Source: Rhizobium sp. NLR16a
GTDB lineage: Bacteria; Pseudomonadota; Alphaproteobacteria; Rhizobiales; Rhizobiaceae
NCBI RefSeq assembly: GCF_017948245.1
Contig: NZ_CP072867.1
Coordinates: 434,001 to 498,000, forward strand
DNA: 64,000 bases
Direction of reading: 5' to 3'
The notes under the pieces are model-generated. The model worked only from the letters and a program-made list of their open reading frames with translations, was not told where the DNA came from and did no database searches. A program made the translations under genes and the position numbers. Below, one piece after another: positions 35,960-45,893 of the stretch (positions within the stretch are counted from its first letter, which is position 1; every line of letters starts with the position of its first letter).

Positions 35960-36033
35960 GGGATCGTGGAGGCAACAATCCGCGATCCCTCCCCTGCAGC
36001 GTCACGCGTCTTATCGGATGCGTAACGCTGCAG
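35960..36033 (+). terminator. Two back-to-back hairpins between binding-protein and ATPase genes
   Basis: Hairpin 1 (35960-35989) pairs GGGATCG-TGGA with TCCG-CGATCCC. Hairpin 2 (35994-36033) has a 9-bp outer stem CTGCAGCGT/ACGCTGCAG and a 7-bp inner stem. Neither is followed by a T-run, so partial termination or 3' protection of the binding-protein mRNA is more likely than a full stop. Confidence 0.6.
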
Positions 36034-36051
36034 CACCTTGCCTGTGCAGTA

Positions 36052-37230
<1,179 letters not shown>

Positions 37231-37421
37231 GCTGATCCAATACCTCGACAGTGAAGCATGCACGTTCCAGCGCCAATCCCGACGACCGACGGCCAGCTGT
37301 TCGCGAGCGGTCTGGGGTGATGAAATACATGGAGGGCGGACCGCCCGAGACAGGGTCCGACTGGCGTCGCATGGCCTACACGCTCCGCGAGCTGCATCGG
37401 TTGACACAGGGCAGCGGCCGC

Positions 37422-38006
37422 CTAGGGAGAAATCACAACAAGAGCCGTCGAGATTACCTCGCCTTCCCGGCGGTAACTGTGCGGAACGCTTGAGTCAAAA
37501 TACATAGCGTCGCCCGCATCCAGCGCTGTCTCCTTGCCGTCCACAATGATGACAAGCCGACCGCTGAGCACGTAAATGAACTCGGCGCTGCCATGTTGAT
37601 GCGGCTCCGAGGGCGGCGAATCGAGTGGGAACTCGGCGTAATACGCCTCCATGCGGCGGTCGGAAGCGGGATAATCGAGGCTTTCGAAGAGGAAGGCTGG
37701 GTTCTTTTCGCCCGGCGGGCTTGGAAGTTTGAGACGCTCGTGCTTTCGGACGACCGCGATGAGCGGCTCCTCCTTGTCGGATTTGAAAAAGTGATCGAGG
37801 CCGACCCCGAAAACCATCGCGATCCGAAGCAGCGTGGGCAGCGTCGGAAACATCTGCCCGCGCTCGATCTTCGAAAGCATCGCAGGCGAGAGCCCTGTAT
37901 GCCCCGCCAGCTGCACCAGCCCCAGCTTCTTTCTCAGTCGCAGTGTCTTGATACGCGGGCCGATCGCGTAGCGCTGAAGCTCATTGGACAGCGTGTCGGA
38001 GAGCAC
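37422..38006 (-). CDS. XRE-family regulator with C-terminal cupin domain
   Basis: A 194-residue protein with a helix-turn-helix (LGLVQLAGHTGLSPAMLSKIERG, about residues 28-50) and a C-terminal cupin (HQHGSAEFIYVLSGRLVII, ending HSYRREGE). This PuuR/SutR-type layout senses small molecules through the cupin. An inverted repeat TCGTTA/TAACGA just upstream (38021-38045) may be its own site. It is divergent from the fasciclin gene, so it may control the fasciclin-DUF378-TspO group. Confidence 0.9.
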   Translation of the reverse strand: MLSDTLSNELQRYAIGPRIKTLRLRKKLGLVQLAGHTGLSPAMLSKIERGQMFPTLPTLLRIAMVFGVGLDHFFKSDKEEPLIAVVRKHERLKLPSPPGEKNPAFLFESLDYPASDRRMEAYYAEFPLDSPPSEPHQHGSAEFIYVLSGRLVIIVDGKETALDAGDAMYFDSSVPHSYRREGEVISTALVVISP

Positions 38007-38020
38007 TCGTAAACTCCTTT

Positions 38021-38045
38021 TCGTTACGGGAAACTATCATAACGA
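38021..38045. promoter_or_regulatory. Inverted repeat TCGTTA-N13-TAACGA in the XRE/fasciclin gap
   Basis: Perfect 6-bp arms lie 15 bp upstream of the XRE start, in an AT-rich gap of 160 bp shared with the divergent fasciclin gene. A site for the XRE-cupin regulator is plausible but not shown. Confidence 0.35.
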
Positions 38046-38166
38046 TAATTTTCATTACAATATAATTCTGTTTCCGCTCACGAAATTTTGAGTGGCAATA
38101 AAATCTGCGTTCTCCAAATGAAAGATGCGCGGTGCAACGCGCACCTGTCATCGAGAGGAGAATGAC

Positions 38167-38652
38167 ATGAAGTTGAGAAGCCTTTTAGTCGCTGCAGCAA
38201 TCACGCTCGGCAGCAGTTTCAGCGGGGTCGCCGCGGAGAAGGATGTCGTCGAAACTGCCGCGGAGGCGGGTAAATTCAAGACGCTGGCGACCGCGCTCGA
38301 AGCGGCAGGCCTGGTCGCCACTCTCAAGGGAACGGGTCCGTTCACGGTCTTTGCTCCGACCGATGAAGCCTTCGCCAAGTTGCCGGCCGGTACCGTCGAA
38401 AACCTTCTGAAGCCAGAAAACAAGCAAAAGCTCACCGCGATCCTCACCTACCATGTGGTCGCGGGCAAGATGATGGCTAAGGACGTGGCGGGTATCGATG
38501 AGGCGAAGTCGGTCAATGGCAAAATGATCGACGTCAACGTCGAGGGCTCCACCGTCAAGGTCAACGACGCCGCCGTCACCGCCGCCGACATTGCTGCCTC
38601 CAATGGTGTCATCCATGTCATCGACAAGGTGATCGTGCCGCCGGAAGGCTGA
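38167..38652 (+). CDS. Secreted fasciclin (FAS1) domain protein
   Basis: A 161-residue protein with a signal peptide ([23 protein letters not shown]) and one FAS1 domain carrying both conserved boxes: [15 protein letters not shown] (H1) and [13 protein letters not shown] (H2), plus the central YH in LTYHVVAG. Homologues such as Nex18 of Sinorhizobium are periplasmic and linked to adhesion or symbiosis. GAGAGGAGA precedes the ATG; an overlapping ATG at 38162 is out of frame. Confidence 0.93.
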   Translation: MKLRSLLVAAAITLGSSFSGVAAEKDVVETAAEAGKFKTLATALEAAGLVATLKGTGPFTVFAPTDEAFAKLPAGTVENLLKPENKQKLTAILTYHVVAGKMMAKDVAGIDEAKSVNGKMIDVNVEGSTVKVNDAAVTAADIAASNGVIHVIDKVIVPPEG

Positions 38653-38680
38653 CCCTCGTCCCCTCAACTGGAGAAGAACC

Positions 38681-38905
38681 ATGAAGTTCATCAACATACT
38701 AACGCTCATCCTCGTCATCGTAGGCGGCCTGAACTGGGGGCTGGTCGGGCTATTCGGCTTTGACCTCGTGGCCGCCATTTTCGGGGCCGGCTCGGTTATC
38801 GCCCGGATCGTTTACGTCCTGGTGGGGCTGTCAGCCGCCTGGCAGGTCATCCCGCTGTTTTCAGCAATGGGTTCCGGCGAGTTCGCTGCTCGCCAAAACC
38901 AATAG
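38681..38905 (+). CDS. DUF378 small membrane protein
   Basis: A 74-residue protein with two membrane helices and the DUF378 block ILVIVGGLNWGLVGLFGFDLV. Function unknown. The ATG has GGAGAAG upstream, 28 bp after the fasciclin stop, so both are probably cotranscribed. Confidence 0.9.
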   Translation: MKFINILTLILVIVGGLNWGLVGLFGFDLVAAIFGAGSVIARIVYVLVGLSAAWQVIPLFSAMGSGEFAARQNQ

Positions 38906-38959
38906 GGCCTTTGGAGGGACCCGCTTGCCGCGTCGGCGGCTCCCTCCACCTTTTGTCGG

Positions 38960-39454
38960 ATGGACATGCATTCCCTTCTTGTGATGGTCGCCTTTCAGGC
39001 CGTGAGCTTTGCTGCGGCGGCCACCGGCGTGATTTTTCGGCCAGGCGACTGGTACAAGCAGCTCGACAAGCCAGGATGGCGCCCGCCCGATTGGCTGTTC
39101 GCCCCGGTCTGGACGGTACTCTATGCCTCGATCGGACTGTCGGGCTGGCTCCTGTGGCTGGAGGCAGGCATTGCCGGTGCAGCATTCCCGCTCAGTGTCT
39201 ATGCAGTCCAGCTTCTGCTCAATGCTGCGTGGTCGCCGATCTTTTTTGCCCTTCACCGACCCGGGCTGGCCGCGGTGGAGATCATGCTCCTTTGGAATGC
39301 GATCCTGGCGACGATCATCCTGTTCTATCCCGCGAATTCGGCTGCTGCCCTGCTCCTTGTTCCTTACCTCACGTGGGTGAGTTTCGCGGCGGCACTCAAC
39401 GTGTCCATCTGGCGGCGTAACCGCCCGAAACCGCTGTCGGAGGGCGCCCGATGA
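38960..39454 (+). CDS. tspO: TspO/MBR-family membrane protein
   Basis: A 164-residue, five-helix TspO homologue. Family residues are visible: WYKQLDKPGWRPPDWLFAPVW, then the W-rich helix LLNAAWSPIFFALH, and TWVSFAAALNVSIW at the end. TspO proteins bind porphyrins and in Rhodobacter and Sinorhizobium modulate gene expression with oxygen or nutrients. The stop overlaps the next gene by 4 bp (ATGA). Confidence 0.92.
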   Translation: MDMHSLLVMVAFQAVSFAAAATGVIFRPGDWYKQLDKPGWRPPDWLFAPVWTVLYASIGLSGWLLWLEAGIAGAAFPLSVYAVQLLLNAAWSPIFFALHRPGLAAVEIMLLWNAILATIILFYPANSAAALLLVPYLTWVSFAAALNVSIWRRNRPKPLSEGAR

Positions 39455-39960
39455 AACCCCAGTGGATCGTCGTGAATGATGGGATGCAGCAAGGCTACCG
39501 ATACGCTCTCGCTGCACCAAGTGGCCGCAACTTTCATCCCGACTTCCGGCCAGAGCTGACCCCCGCCGAGATGCTTGCGCTCGGCGTGTTCGGCGGCAAA
39601 TACATGACCGATTGTCGTAACGAATTCCCGGCAAGCTGGTTTGCAGAGGCCCGTCTATCGCCGCTGCGAAAGGATCCGTCACTGAATTGCTTCGGTGTCG
39701 ACGCCAGCCAACCCCTTAGCGTCTGGCGAGCCAAGGGATGGATATATCCCGACGATCCGCGTGGCTGGTTCCAGTGGTACTGCCGCTATTATCAAGGTCG
39801 CCGCATGCCCGGCGAGGACGAGCGACAGATCGCCCGCTGGAAAGCCATTCGCCGCCATGTCGCTCAGCTTCGCCGAGCCTGCGAGCCTGGAGATTGTTGG
39901 TGCCGGCCGCGCCAGCGCCAGGCTCTGCTGCATTGGGCATATGACAGCCGCTCGATCTAA
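39451..39960 (+). CDS. Conserved hypothetical protein coupled to tspO (169 aa)
   Basis: The start overlaps the tspO stop by 4 bp. The protein is soluble, rich in Trp, Tyr and Arg, with blocks [25 protein letters not shown] and [15 protein letters not shown], and pairs of Cys (CEPGDCWC) near the end. I recall related proteins of unknown function in other proteobacteria but cannot name a domain. The last codons abut the ABC ATPase remnant at 39966. Confidence 0.75.
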   Translation: MKPQWIVVNDGMQQGYRYALAAPSGRNFHPDFRPELTPAEMLALGVFGGKYMTDCRNEFPASWFAEARLSPLRKDPSLNCFGVDASQPLSVWRAKGWIYPDDPRGWFQWYCRYYQGRRMPGEDERQIARWKAIRRHVAQLRRACEPGDCWCRPRQRQALLHWAYDSRSI

Positions 39961-39965
39961 CGGCC

Positions 39966-40549
39966 GCTGCTGCGCCGATGTGCGCATCGAGCTTGCCAAG
40001 CTGCACAGGGCTTTGAAGGTGATGATGATCTACCTGACGCACGACCAGGTCGAAGCTATGACAATGGCTGACCGCATCGTCGTGCTGGACGCCGGCAATA
40101 TCTCGCAGACCGGCGCGCCGCTCGAGCTCTATCACAAGCCGGCGAACCAGTTCCTCGCCGGCTTCATCGGCAACCCGAAGATGAATTTCCTCCCCGCGAC
40201 CTGCATGGCGTCAGCGCCGCCGGCGTCGAAGTGGATTACAAGGGGCAGACGGCCGTTCTGCCGGTGACGCTGCGCGACGGCATGGCCGGCAAGACCCTGA
40301 CGCTCAGCATCCGCCCGGAGCATATCCAGCTCAACGGCGGCGATATCGTGTTCACCGTGACCCCGAGGGTCATCGAGCGCCTTGGCGCCAATAGGGTCGC
40401 TTACGCCTCGCTCAATGGCGAGGGAGAGAATTTCTGCGCCATGCTGCCTGGCAGCGTCGGCATCCGCCCCGACGCACCTGTTTCGACCGGCATCAATGCC
40501 GCTGATTGCCATCTTTCGACGAGGCCGGCATCGCCTTCGAGCGGCGTGT
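39966..40549 (+). pseudogene. Frameshifted 3' fragment of the MalK/UgpC ATPase gene
   Basis: It is about nine bases in ten identical (by eye) to the last part of the ATPase gene at 36052-37230. It begins near [11 protein letters not shown] and ends just after the FDEAG block. A one-base deletion near 40206 and another near 40512 break the frame relative to the intact copy. It lacks Walker A, the signature motif and Walker B, so it cannot work. It marks the right edge of the 2.7-kb XRE/fasciclin/TspO block. Confidence 0.88.
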
Positions 40550-40606
40550 AACCGCAGGAATTTTTCGTCATGGCCTTCCTCAATTCGCCCTCAACCGGAA
40601 ACGCCC

Positions 40607-41707
40607 CTACCAGACAAGACCGCGAGCCGCGACCTCTTCGACGCGGGTCACCACGCCAGCCCGATGAAACACCATCGTATCGAACAGGTTGGACACCACG
40701 CAGGTGTGGTTCGGGATGATGAAGAGCTTTTCGCCGATCTGCGGCCGGGGGCCGGTGCAGTTCGACAGATCGATCACGCCGTGTTCTTCCGAGAGGCTGG
40801 TGATGCGTGCCTGGGGATAACCGACGATCAGGCCGTAATCGCTGAAGCCCTGAAGATCCGATGTCAGCGCCTTTGAGCCGGCATCGATGACGGCGCGGTC
40901 GGCGTTCGGGCGTGACACGACCGTTGCCAGCACATGCATGGCGCAATCGTCCTCGGTGCAATGGCCCATGCGCACCATCTGGCGGTCGTTGTAGATATAG
41001 GTGCCGGCGCGGTGTTCGGTGGCCGATGCGACGAGATGCGCCTCGAACAGGCTTGGCGTTCCGCCATTGCTGACGATCGGGCAGGTTATGCCTTCGGATT
41101 GCAGGCGGCTCACTGTTTCGGCGATGAAGGCTTCCACGGCGGCGGCCGATTGCGGCTTCGGATAGGTGACGATGCCGCCGAAGGTGAGGCCGTCGGCTGC
41201 GGCTATGCGCTTGGCGAGCGAGGCTGCTTCCTCCGGCGTCTGCACGCCGCAGCGGCCGGCGCCGGTGTCGCACTCTACAAGCACCGTCAGCGGCTTATGT
41301 CCGGAAAAATGTGCGGCGAGCCCGTCGACCGTCACTTCGCTGTCGGCGACGACTTTCAGGGCTGGAATGCGCTCGTTCAGCCTGGCCAGGCGCTCGAGCT
41401 TCTGCTGGCCGAGGATGTTGAAGGTGATGAGGATGTCGCCGAAGCCGGCTTCGGCAAAGACCTCGGCTTCCGTCACCTTCTGGCAATTGATGCCCTTGGC
41501 GCCGGCGGCAACCTGCGCGACGGCGAGCGCCGGAATCTTGTGCGTCTTGATATGCGGGCGGAAGTTCAGGCCGTGCTCGTCCATATAGGATTGAACGCGG
41601 GCGATGTTTGCAGCCAGCCGGTCTTCGTCGATAATAGGGCGCGGCGTCGAGAGATCGGCGATCCTCTCCCCTGCCTTGGCGACGACGGCGAAGCTGTTGT
41701 CATGCAT
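40607..41707 (-). CDS. D-threonine aldolase/D-serine dehydratase-like PLP enzyme
   Basis: A 366-residue fold-type III PLP enzyme of the alanine-racemase-like family. The Schiff-base Lys lies in RPHIKTHK (about residue 54). The metal site of D-threonine aldolases and eukaryotic-type D-serine dehydratases appears near the end as PNHTCVVSN. It acts on D-hydroxy amino acids or close analogues in the cytoplasm. Its ATG follows the stop codon of the MlrC gene with no gap (TAGATG), so the two are coupled. Confidence 0.88.
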   Translation of the reverse strand: MHDNSFAVVAKAGERIADLSTPRPIIDEDRLAANIARVQSYMDEHGLNFRPHIKTHKIPALAVAQVAAGAKGINCQKVTEAEVFAEAGFGDILITFNILGQQKLERLARLNERIPALKVVADSEVTVDGLAAHFSGHKPLTVLVECDTGAGRCGVQTPEEAASLAKRIAAADGLTFGGIVTYPKPQSAAAVEAFIAETVSRLQSEGITCPIVSNGGTPSLFEAHLVASATEHRAGTYIYNDRQMVRMGHCTEDDCAMHVLATVVSRPNADRAVIDAGSKALTSDLQGFSDYGLIVGYPQARITSLSEEHGVIDLSNCTGPRPQIGEKLFIIPNHTCVVSNLFDTMVFHRAGVVTRVEEVAARGLVW

Positions 41708-43183
41708 CTAGGCGGCTCCGCGTTGTAGCCCGTGTGGATCGGCCACGATCGGCCAGATGGTCTTCGGCGCTCGCCGGTACGGCGTCGTCGCAGGATTATT
41801 GGGATAAGGCGTTCCGGCGGAGCAGTAAAGGATTTCCGCGGCGATCCTCGAGAAGGACGCGAAGAAGTGGTTGGTGGATTTGATCACCAGGATCTTCTGC
41901 TTCGTCGGATCGATGCCCATCACCGAAAACAGGCTCGGATCGAAGCTCTGGGCGCGCGTCGAATTCAGGATGATGTCGATGCCGTTAAGCACGATATGGG
42001 CGGCATCGCCGAAGGGCACCAGGCTCTCGCCGAACCGCATCTCGGCATTCCTGACCAGCTTGACGATCTTGACGGTGCCGTCGATCGGGTTGCCGGTGCC
42101 GGGCGCCGACTTGGCGCCGAAGCGCAGCGGAATTTCCGCGCCCTCGCCTGCCGCAAAGCAAATCTGGACGGCCATCGGATCCCAGATGGTGCCGACCGCC
42201 GCACTCGTGACGCCGCGGGCCATCAGTTCTGCGAGAATAACAGTCGCATCCCCTGCCGTGCCGCCACCCGGATTGTCCCAGACATCGGCGATGACGACGG
42301 GCCATGCGGTTGCGGCGATTGCGCGCGCGACGGCTTGCCTCTCGTCGATTTGCGGCACCATGAAGGTGCCGCGCTTGGAAAACAGTTCGAGGCCGAGTTC
42401 GCGCGCCAGCGCCGCGCCCTTTTCCGGTCTGTTGTCGGTCACGACAAGCAGCTTCGTTCCCATTTCGGGAACGTCGCCGACCATGAAGCCGTGGACCACT
42501 GAAATCGACAGGATCTCGGGGTCGTCCTTTTCGATCTGCATGATCTTGTCGACGAAGGAGCGCATGGGTTCGCGCGAGGTCGGGAAGACATCGATCATCC
42601 GGCAGTCGAACACCGACATGACCGGCTTCACCCGGCCTTCCAATGTGTCGACGGTGATGCGCCAGAGGTCCTCGGCGCGGTCGACGAAGTCGGTATGCGG
42701 AAATTCCTTGAAATAGACGGCGAAATCGACTGCGGCGACGCGTTTTGCCGTGAGATGGCTGTGTGGGTCGAGTTCGGCTGAGATGAGCACGTCAGGTCCG
42801 ACGATCTCGCGCATGCGCTGGAGAAGATCGCCTTCGGAATCCTCATATCCCGCCGCCACCATGGCGCCATGCAGGCCCATGACGACGGCATCGACAGGCA
42901 TTGCCGCCCGGAGTTGGCCAAGGATTTCGTCGCGCAGTTCCTCATAGGTGGCCCGGTTGACGAGGCCGGCGGGGTCGGCCCAGGTGGCGGTTCCCTCGAT
43001 CAGCTCCCATCCCTTCTCTTTGGCGACGCGCCTGCCGACGGTGATCGGCGCGGTGCAGAGCGTCGGCGTTTCGGGATGCTGGCCGGGCGGGGCATAGAGT
43101 GAGGCTTCGAAGGCGCGGCGATCCACGCAGATCGGGGAGAAGGTGTTGGTCTCGGTCGCCAGTGCTGCCGTGAAAATGCGCAA
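41708..43183 (-). CDS. MlrC-like M81-family metallopeptidase
   Basis: A 491-residue M81/microcystinase-C family protein with the N-terminal ETNTFSP motif, the metal-site GLHGAMVA and LDPHSHLT blocks, and the C-terminal VIADVWDNPGGGT. The founding member cleaves linearised microcystin, but most rhizobial homologues sit in catabolic operons and probably split small amides. The likely start is a TTG at 43183, with GAAGAAGG upstream. Its stop codon directly precedes the D-threonine-aldolase-like start. Confidence 0.88.
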   Translation of the reverse strand: MRIFTAALATETNTFSPICVDRRAFEASLYAPPGQHPETPTLCTAPITVGRRVAKEKGWELIEGTATWADPAGLVNRATYEELRDEILGQLRAAMPVDAVVMGLHGAMVAAGYEDSEGDLLQRMREIVGPDVLISAELDPHSHLTAKRVAAVDFAVYFKEFPHTDFVDRAEDLWRITVDTLEGRVKPVMSVFDCRMIDVFPTSREPMRSFVDKIMQIEKDDPEILSISVVHGFMVGDVPEMGTKLLVVTDNRPEKGAALARELGLELFSKRGTFMVPQIDERQAVARAIAATAWPVVIADVWDNPGGGTAGDATVILAELMARGVTSAAVGTIWDPMAVQICFAAGEGAEIPLRFGAKSAPGTGNPIDGTVKIVKLVRNAEMRFGESLVPFGDAAHIVLNGIDIILNSTRAQSFDPSLFSVMGIDPTKQKILVIKSTNHFFASFSRIAAEILYCSAGTPYPNNPATTPYRRAPKTIWPIVADPHGLQRGAA

Positions 43184-43213
43184 GAAAGTGGCCTTCTTCT
43201 TATCGGCTCCGCT

Positions 43214-43696
43214 TCAACCCATCGGGTTCGGCAGGTAGCCGGTGAAACCTGAGATCTTCCAGCGTCCCTCGTGCAGCCTGCAATAATAGAGTGTCTGCCA
43301 TTGCAGGACATCGCGGGTGCCGTCCGCCTTGGTAATGCCGCCGTCGAATTTCTTGCGAACCAGCGCCGTGTCGCCTTCGATCTCGATATCTTCGAGCGTC
43401 GTCGTGGTGAAGATCGCTGTGCGCGCATCTTCAGCGAAGCTCTGTTTGGCGAAATCCTCCGCCTGCCTCAGCCACTCGTCGCGATAGGCTTTGAGCGTCG
43501 GGAAAGCGAGCCGCCATTTGTCGGGGTTTGTCTCCTTGCGGCCATCGATGCCGATGAAGCCATCTTCCACGAAGTCATGCTCCACCATCGACCAATCAGC
43601 GGCCAGAAAGGCATCGATATCGCGGGGAACGAGCATCTCCCAGATCGCGTGGCGGGCGCTATCGGATGGGAAAGGATTCTGGAATGGATCGCGCAT
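43214..43696 (-). CDS. NTF2/SnoaL-like protein
   Basis: A 160-residue protein of the NTF2-like fold: helix WEMLVPRDIDAFLAADWSMVEHDF, then ALVRKKFDGGITKADGTRDVLQW and WQTLYYCRLHEGRWKISGF. Such proteins are small enzymes or ligand pockets and function is not inferable. It is the first gene of the leftward operon with MlrC and the PLP enzyme. Confidence 0.75.
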   Translation of the reverse strand: MRDPFQNPFPSDSARHAIWEMLVPRDIDAFLAADWSMVEHDFVEDGFIGIDGRKETNPDKWRLAFPTLKAYRDEWLRQAEDFAKQSFAEDARTAIFTTTTLEDIEIEGDTALVRKKFDGGITKADGTRDVLQWQTLYYCRLHEGRWKISGFTGYLPNPMG

Positions 43697-43709
43697 GGCT
43701 GCCCCGGAT

Positions 43710-43736
43710 TGAAATTCTTTTCATAAAACGCGTTTT
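43710..43736. promoter_or_regulatory. TGAAA-TTCT-TTTCA repeat plus AAAACGCGTTTT palindrome in divergent promoter
   Basis: TGAAATTCTTTTCA (43710-43723) has perfect 5-bp arms, and AAAACGCGTTTT (43725-43736) is a perfect 12-bp palindrome. Both lie in the 110-bp gap between the leftward and rightward operons. The first matches the shape of the repeat at 31647. The RpiR protein encoded at 44219 is the best candidate binder. Confidence 0.5.
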
Positions 43737-43806
43737 TCACTGGTCAAATTCTGCTTTCTATGGTCACTTGTCAACTTATCAAGAAAATAATTTGCAAGGA
43801 CTTTGA

Positions 43807-44196
43807 ATGCCAATCAAGCGCTATGGCACTGTTCAAACCGGCGCCGGCGGCAAGGCGCTGCCTTTCGCGCGCGCCGTCGAAGCTGACGGATGGCTCTATG
43901 TTTCCGGGCAGGTTGCGATGGAAGATGGCGAGATCATCGACGGCAACATCATCGCCCAGACCCACAAGACGATCGCCAATGTTCTGGATATCCTCGAGGA
44001 AGCCGGTTACGGCGTCGAGGATGTCGTGCGCGTCGGCGTCTGGCTCGATGATCCCCGCGACTTCTGGACCTTCAACAAGATCTACCAGGAATATTTCGGC
44101 GAGCATCCGCCGGCGCGCGCCTGTGTGCAATCGTCGATGATGGTCGATTGCAAGGTTGAGATCGATTGCGTGGCCTATAAGAAGAAGGGCGCGTAG
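43807..44196 (+). CDS. RidA-family reactive-intermediate deaminase
   Basis: A 129-residue member of the RidA/YjgF family with LYVSGQVAME and the active-site Arg in PPARACVQ (about residue 105), where Arg binds the imine substrate carboxylate, followed by KVEIDCVAY. Canonical length. It would remove 2-aminoacrylate-type intermediates, which fits the divergent D-hydroxy-amino-acid PLP enzyme gene. Its ribosome site is AAGGA 6 nt before the ATG. Confidence 0.92.
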   Translation: MPIKRYGTVQTGAGGKALPFARAVEADGWLYVSGQVAMEDGEIIDGNIIAQTHKTIANVLDILEEAGYGVEDVVRVGVWLDDPRDFWTFNKIYQEYFGEHPPARACVQSSMMVDCKVEIDCVAYKKKGA

Positions 44197-44218
44197 CGAA
44201 CAATCGGAGGGAGGCGGT

Positions 44219-45082
44219 TTGGATATCTTTTCGACATTGCAGGAAGATAAGAGCCGGCTTTCTCCTTCGGAAAACCGCATCGCGGAGATCATCGTCAACG
44301 ATTTCGAGTTTGCGGTGAATGCCTCGATCATCGAGCTCGCCGAACGCGCGGAGGTCTCGCCGCCGACTGTCACCCGCTTCTGCCGGCGGCTCGGCTGCGA
44401 GAGCTTTTCCGATTTCAAGGTGCAGCTCGCCCGCACCGCCCATATCGGCGTGCGCTATCTGAAGCCGGAATCGAAAAGCACCGATCCGGCCGATGTCGCC
44501 CAGGATATCATCACCAAGGCGCAGAACGCGCTCTTCCTCCTGCACCGCTCGCTCGATCTCGCGGCAATCGAAGCGGCCGTTTCGTTCATCGCCAAGGCCG
44601 ATATGATCTATGCCTTCGGCTCGGGCGGCAATTCGTCGATGATCGCCGACGAGCTGCAGAACCGCCTCTTCCGTCTCGGGCTTCGCATCACCGCCAGTTC
44701 CGACCACAGCATGCAGCTGATGATGGCGGCCGCGGCCAAATCGGGCGACGTGCTGATCGGCTCGTCCTTCTCCGGGCGCAATATGGAGCTGGTGCGGGCC
44801 TTCGAGCTTGCCCGCGACACCAAGGTGAAGACGATCGCTTTGACCCAGACGGAGAGCCCGGTTGCCAAGGCCGCCGAAATCGTCGTGCCGATCGATCTTC
44901 CCGAGGGCAACAATATCTATCGCCCGACTTCGACGCGCATCGCCTACATCGCCATGGTCGATATTCTGGCGAGCTTGGTTGCCTACGCCGTTCAGCCGAA
45001 AGCGACGGTGACCCTGCGGCGCATCAAACAGCAGCTCGTCCTTCACCGGGACGGCGACGACCGGCAATTGCTTGGAGACTGA
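44219..45082 (+). CDS. RpiR-family transcriptional regulator
   Basis: A 287-residue MurR/RpiR regulator. The N-terminal helix-turn-helix includes SIIELAERAEVSPPTVTRFCRRLG (about residues 39-62) and a SIS sugar-phosphate domain follows, with AFGSGGNSSMIADEL and IGSSFSGRNMELV. TTG 44219 is chosen because GGAGGGAGG lies just upstream. It probably controls this divergent locus and maybe the ABC operon at 31.7 kb through TGAAA/TTTCA repeats. Confidence 0.9.
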   Translation: MDIFSTLQEDKSRLSPSENRIAEIIVNDFEFAVNASIIELAERAEVSPPTVTRFCRRLGCESFSDFKVQLARTAHIGVRYLKPESKSTDPADVAQDIITKAQNALFLLHRSLDLAAIEAAVSFIAKADMIYAFGSGGNSSMIADELQNRLFRLGLRITASSDHSMQLMMAAAAKSGDVLIGSSFSGRNMELVRAFELARDTKVKTIALTQTESPVAKAAEIVVPIDLPEGNNIYRPTSTRIAYIAMVDILASLVAYAVQPKATVTLRRIKQQLVLHRDGDDRQLLGD

Positions 45083-45107
45083 AGCATATGAACGGGAGCG
45101 ACAATCA

Positions 45108-45884
45108 ATGACTCAATCGATCGCCATCGTGACGGGCGCTGCAGGCGACATCGGCGCGGCGATTGCCGCGCGTCTCGCCGAGGACCATGATGTCGTTCTG
45201 CTTGCCGATATCGATGCGGCTGCTGCCGCCGCCGCGGCTTCGAAACTCGGGCCGGCGGAGCGTTTCGTCGCCGTCTGCTGCGATGTGACCAGCGAGGCGA
45301 GCATTGCCGAATTGGCAGAACGCGCTGCCGGCAGCGGCGTCGTCCGAACCCTCGTCAACAATGCCGGGGCCGCCCGCGCCACCAGCCTGCACGAGACGAC
45401 GCCCGAGATCTGGCGGGCCGACAATGCGCTCAATCTCGAAGCGGCATTCTTATGTTTCCGCGCCTTCGAACCGATGCTGAAGACCTCCAAGGGTTCGGTC
45501 GTCAACATCGCCTCGGTCAACGGCCTGCATGTCTTCGGCCATCCGGCCTATAGCGCCGCCAAGGCAGGCCTCTTGCATTTCACCCGGCTGGTCGCCGTCG
45601 AATATGGCAAGTTCGGCATCCGCTCCAATGCGGTGGCGCCCGGCACGGTGAAGACGCAGGCCTGGGAAGCGCGCGCCGCCGCCAACCCGAACGTGTTCGA
45701 GGAGGCGCGCCGCTGGTACCCTCTGCAGCGCGTCGTCGATCCCAAGGACGTCGCCAATGCCGTGGCCTTCCTTGCCAGCCCATTGGCCGCGGCCATTACG
45801 GGCGTCTGCCTGCCCGTCGATTGCGGCCTGACGGCCGGCCAGGCCGAGCTGGCGCGAACCTTCTCGCAATCAGAACATTACTGA
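45108..45884 (+). CDS. Short-chain dehydrogenase/reductase
   Basis: A 258-residue classical SDR with the cofactor motif TGAAGDIG, NNAG, and the Ser-Tyr-Lys triad (Tyr and Lys in YSAAKAG, about residue 149). Asp in LADID after strand 2 favours NAD over NADP. It lies 25 bp after the RpiR gene and 9 bp before the MFS gene, so it is an operon member likely oxidising a hydroxy intermediate. ATG 45108 has GGGAG upstream. Confidence 0.92.
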   Translation: MTQSIAIVTGAAGDIGAAIAARLAEDHDVVLLADIDAAAAAAAASKLGPAERFVAVCCDVTSEASIAELAERAAGSGVVRTLVNNAGAARATSLHETTPEIWRADNALNLEAAFLCFRAFEPMLKTSKGSVVNIASVNGLHVFGHPAYSAAKAGLLHFTRLVAVEYGKFGIRSNAVAPGTVKTQAWEARAAANPNVFEEARRWYPLQRVVDPKDVANAVAFLASPLAAAITGVCLPVDCGLTAGQAELARTFSQSEHY

Positions 45885-45893
45885 CCGAGATAG

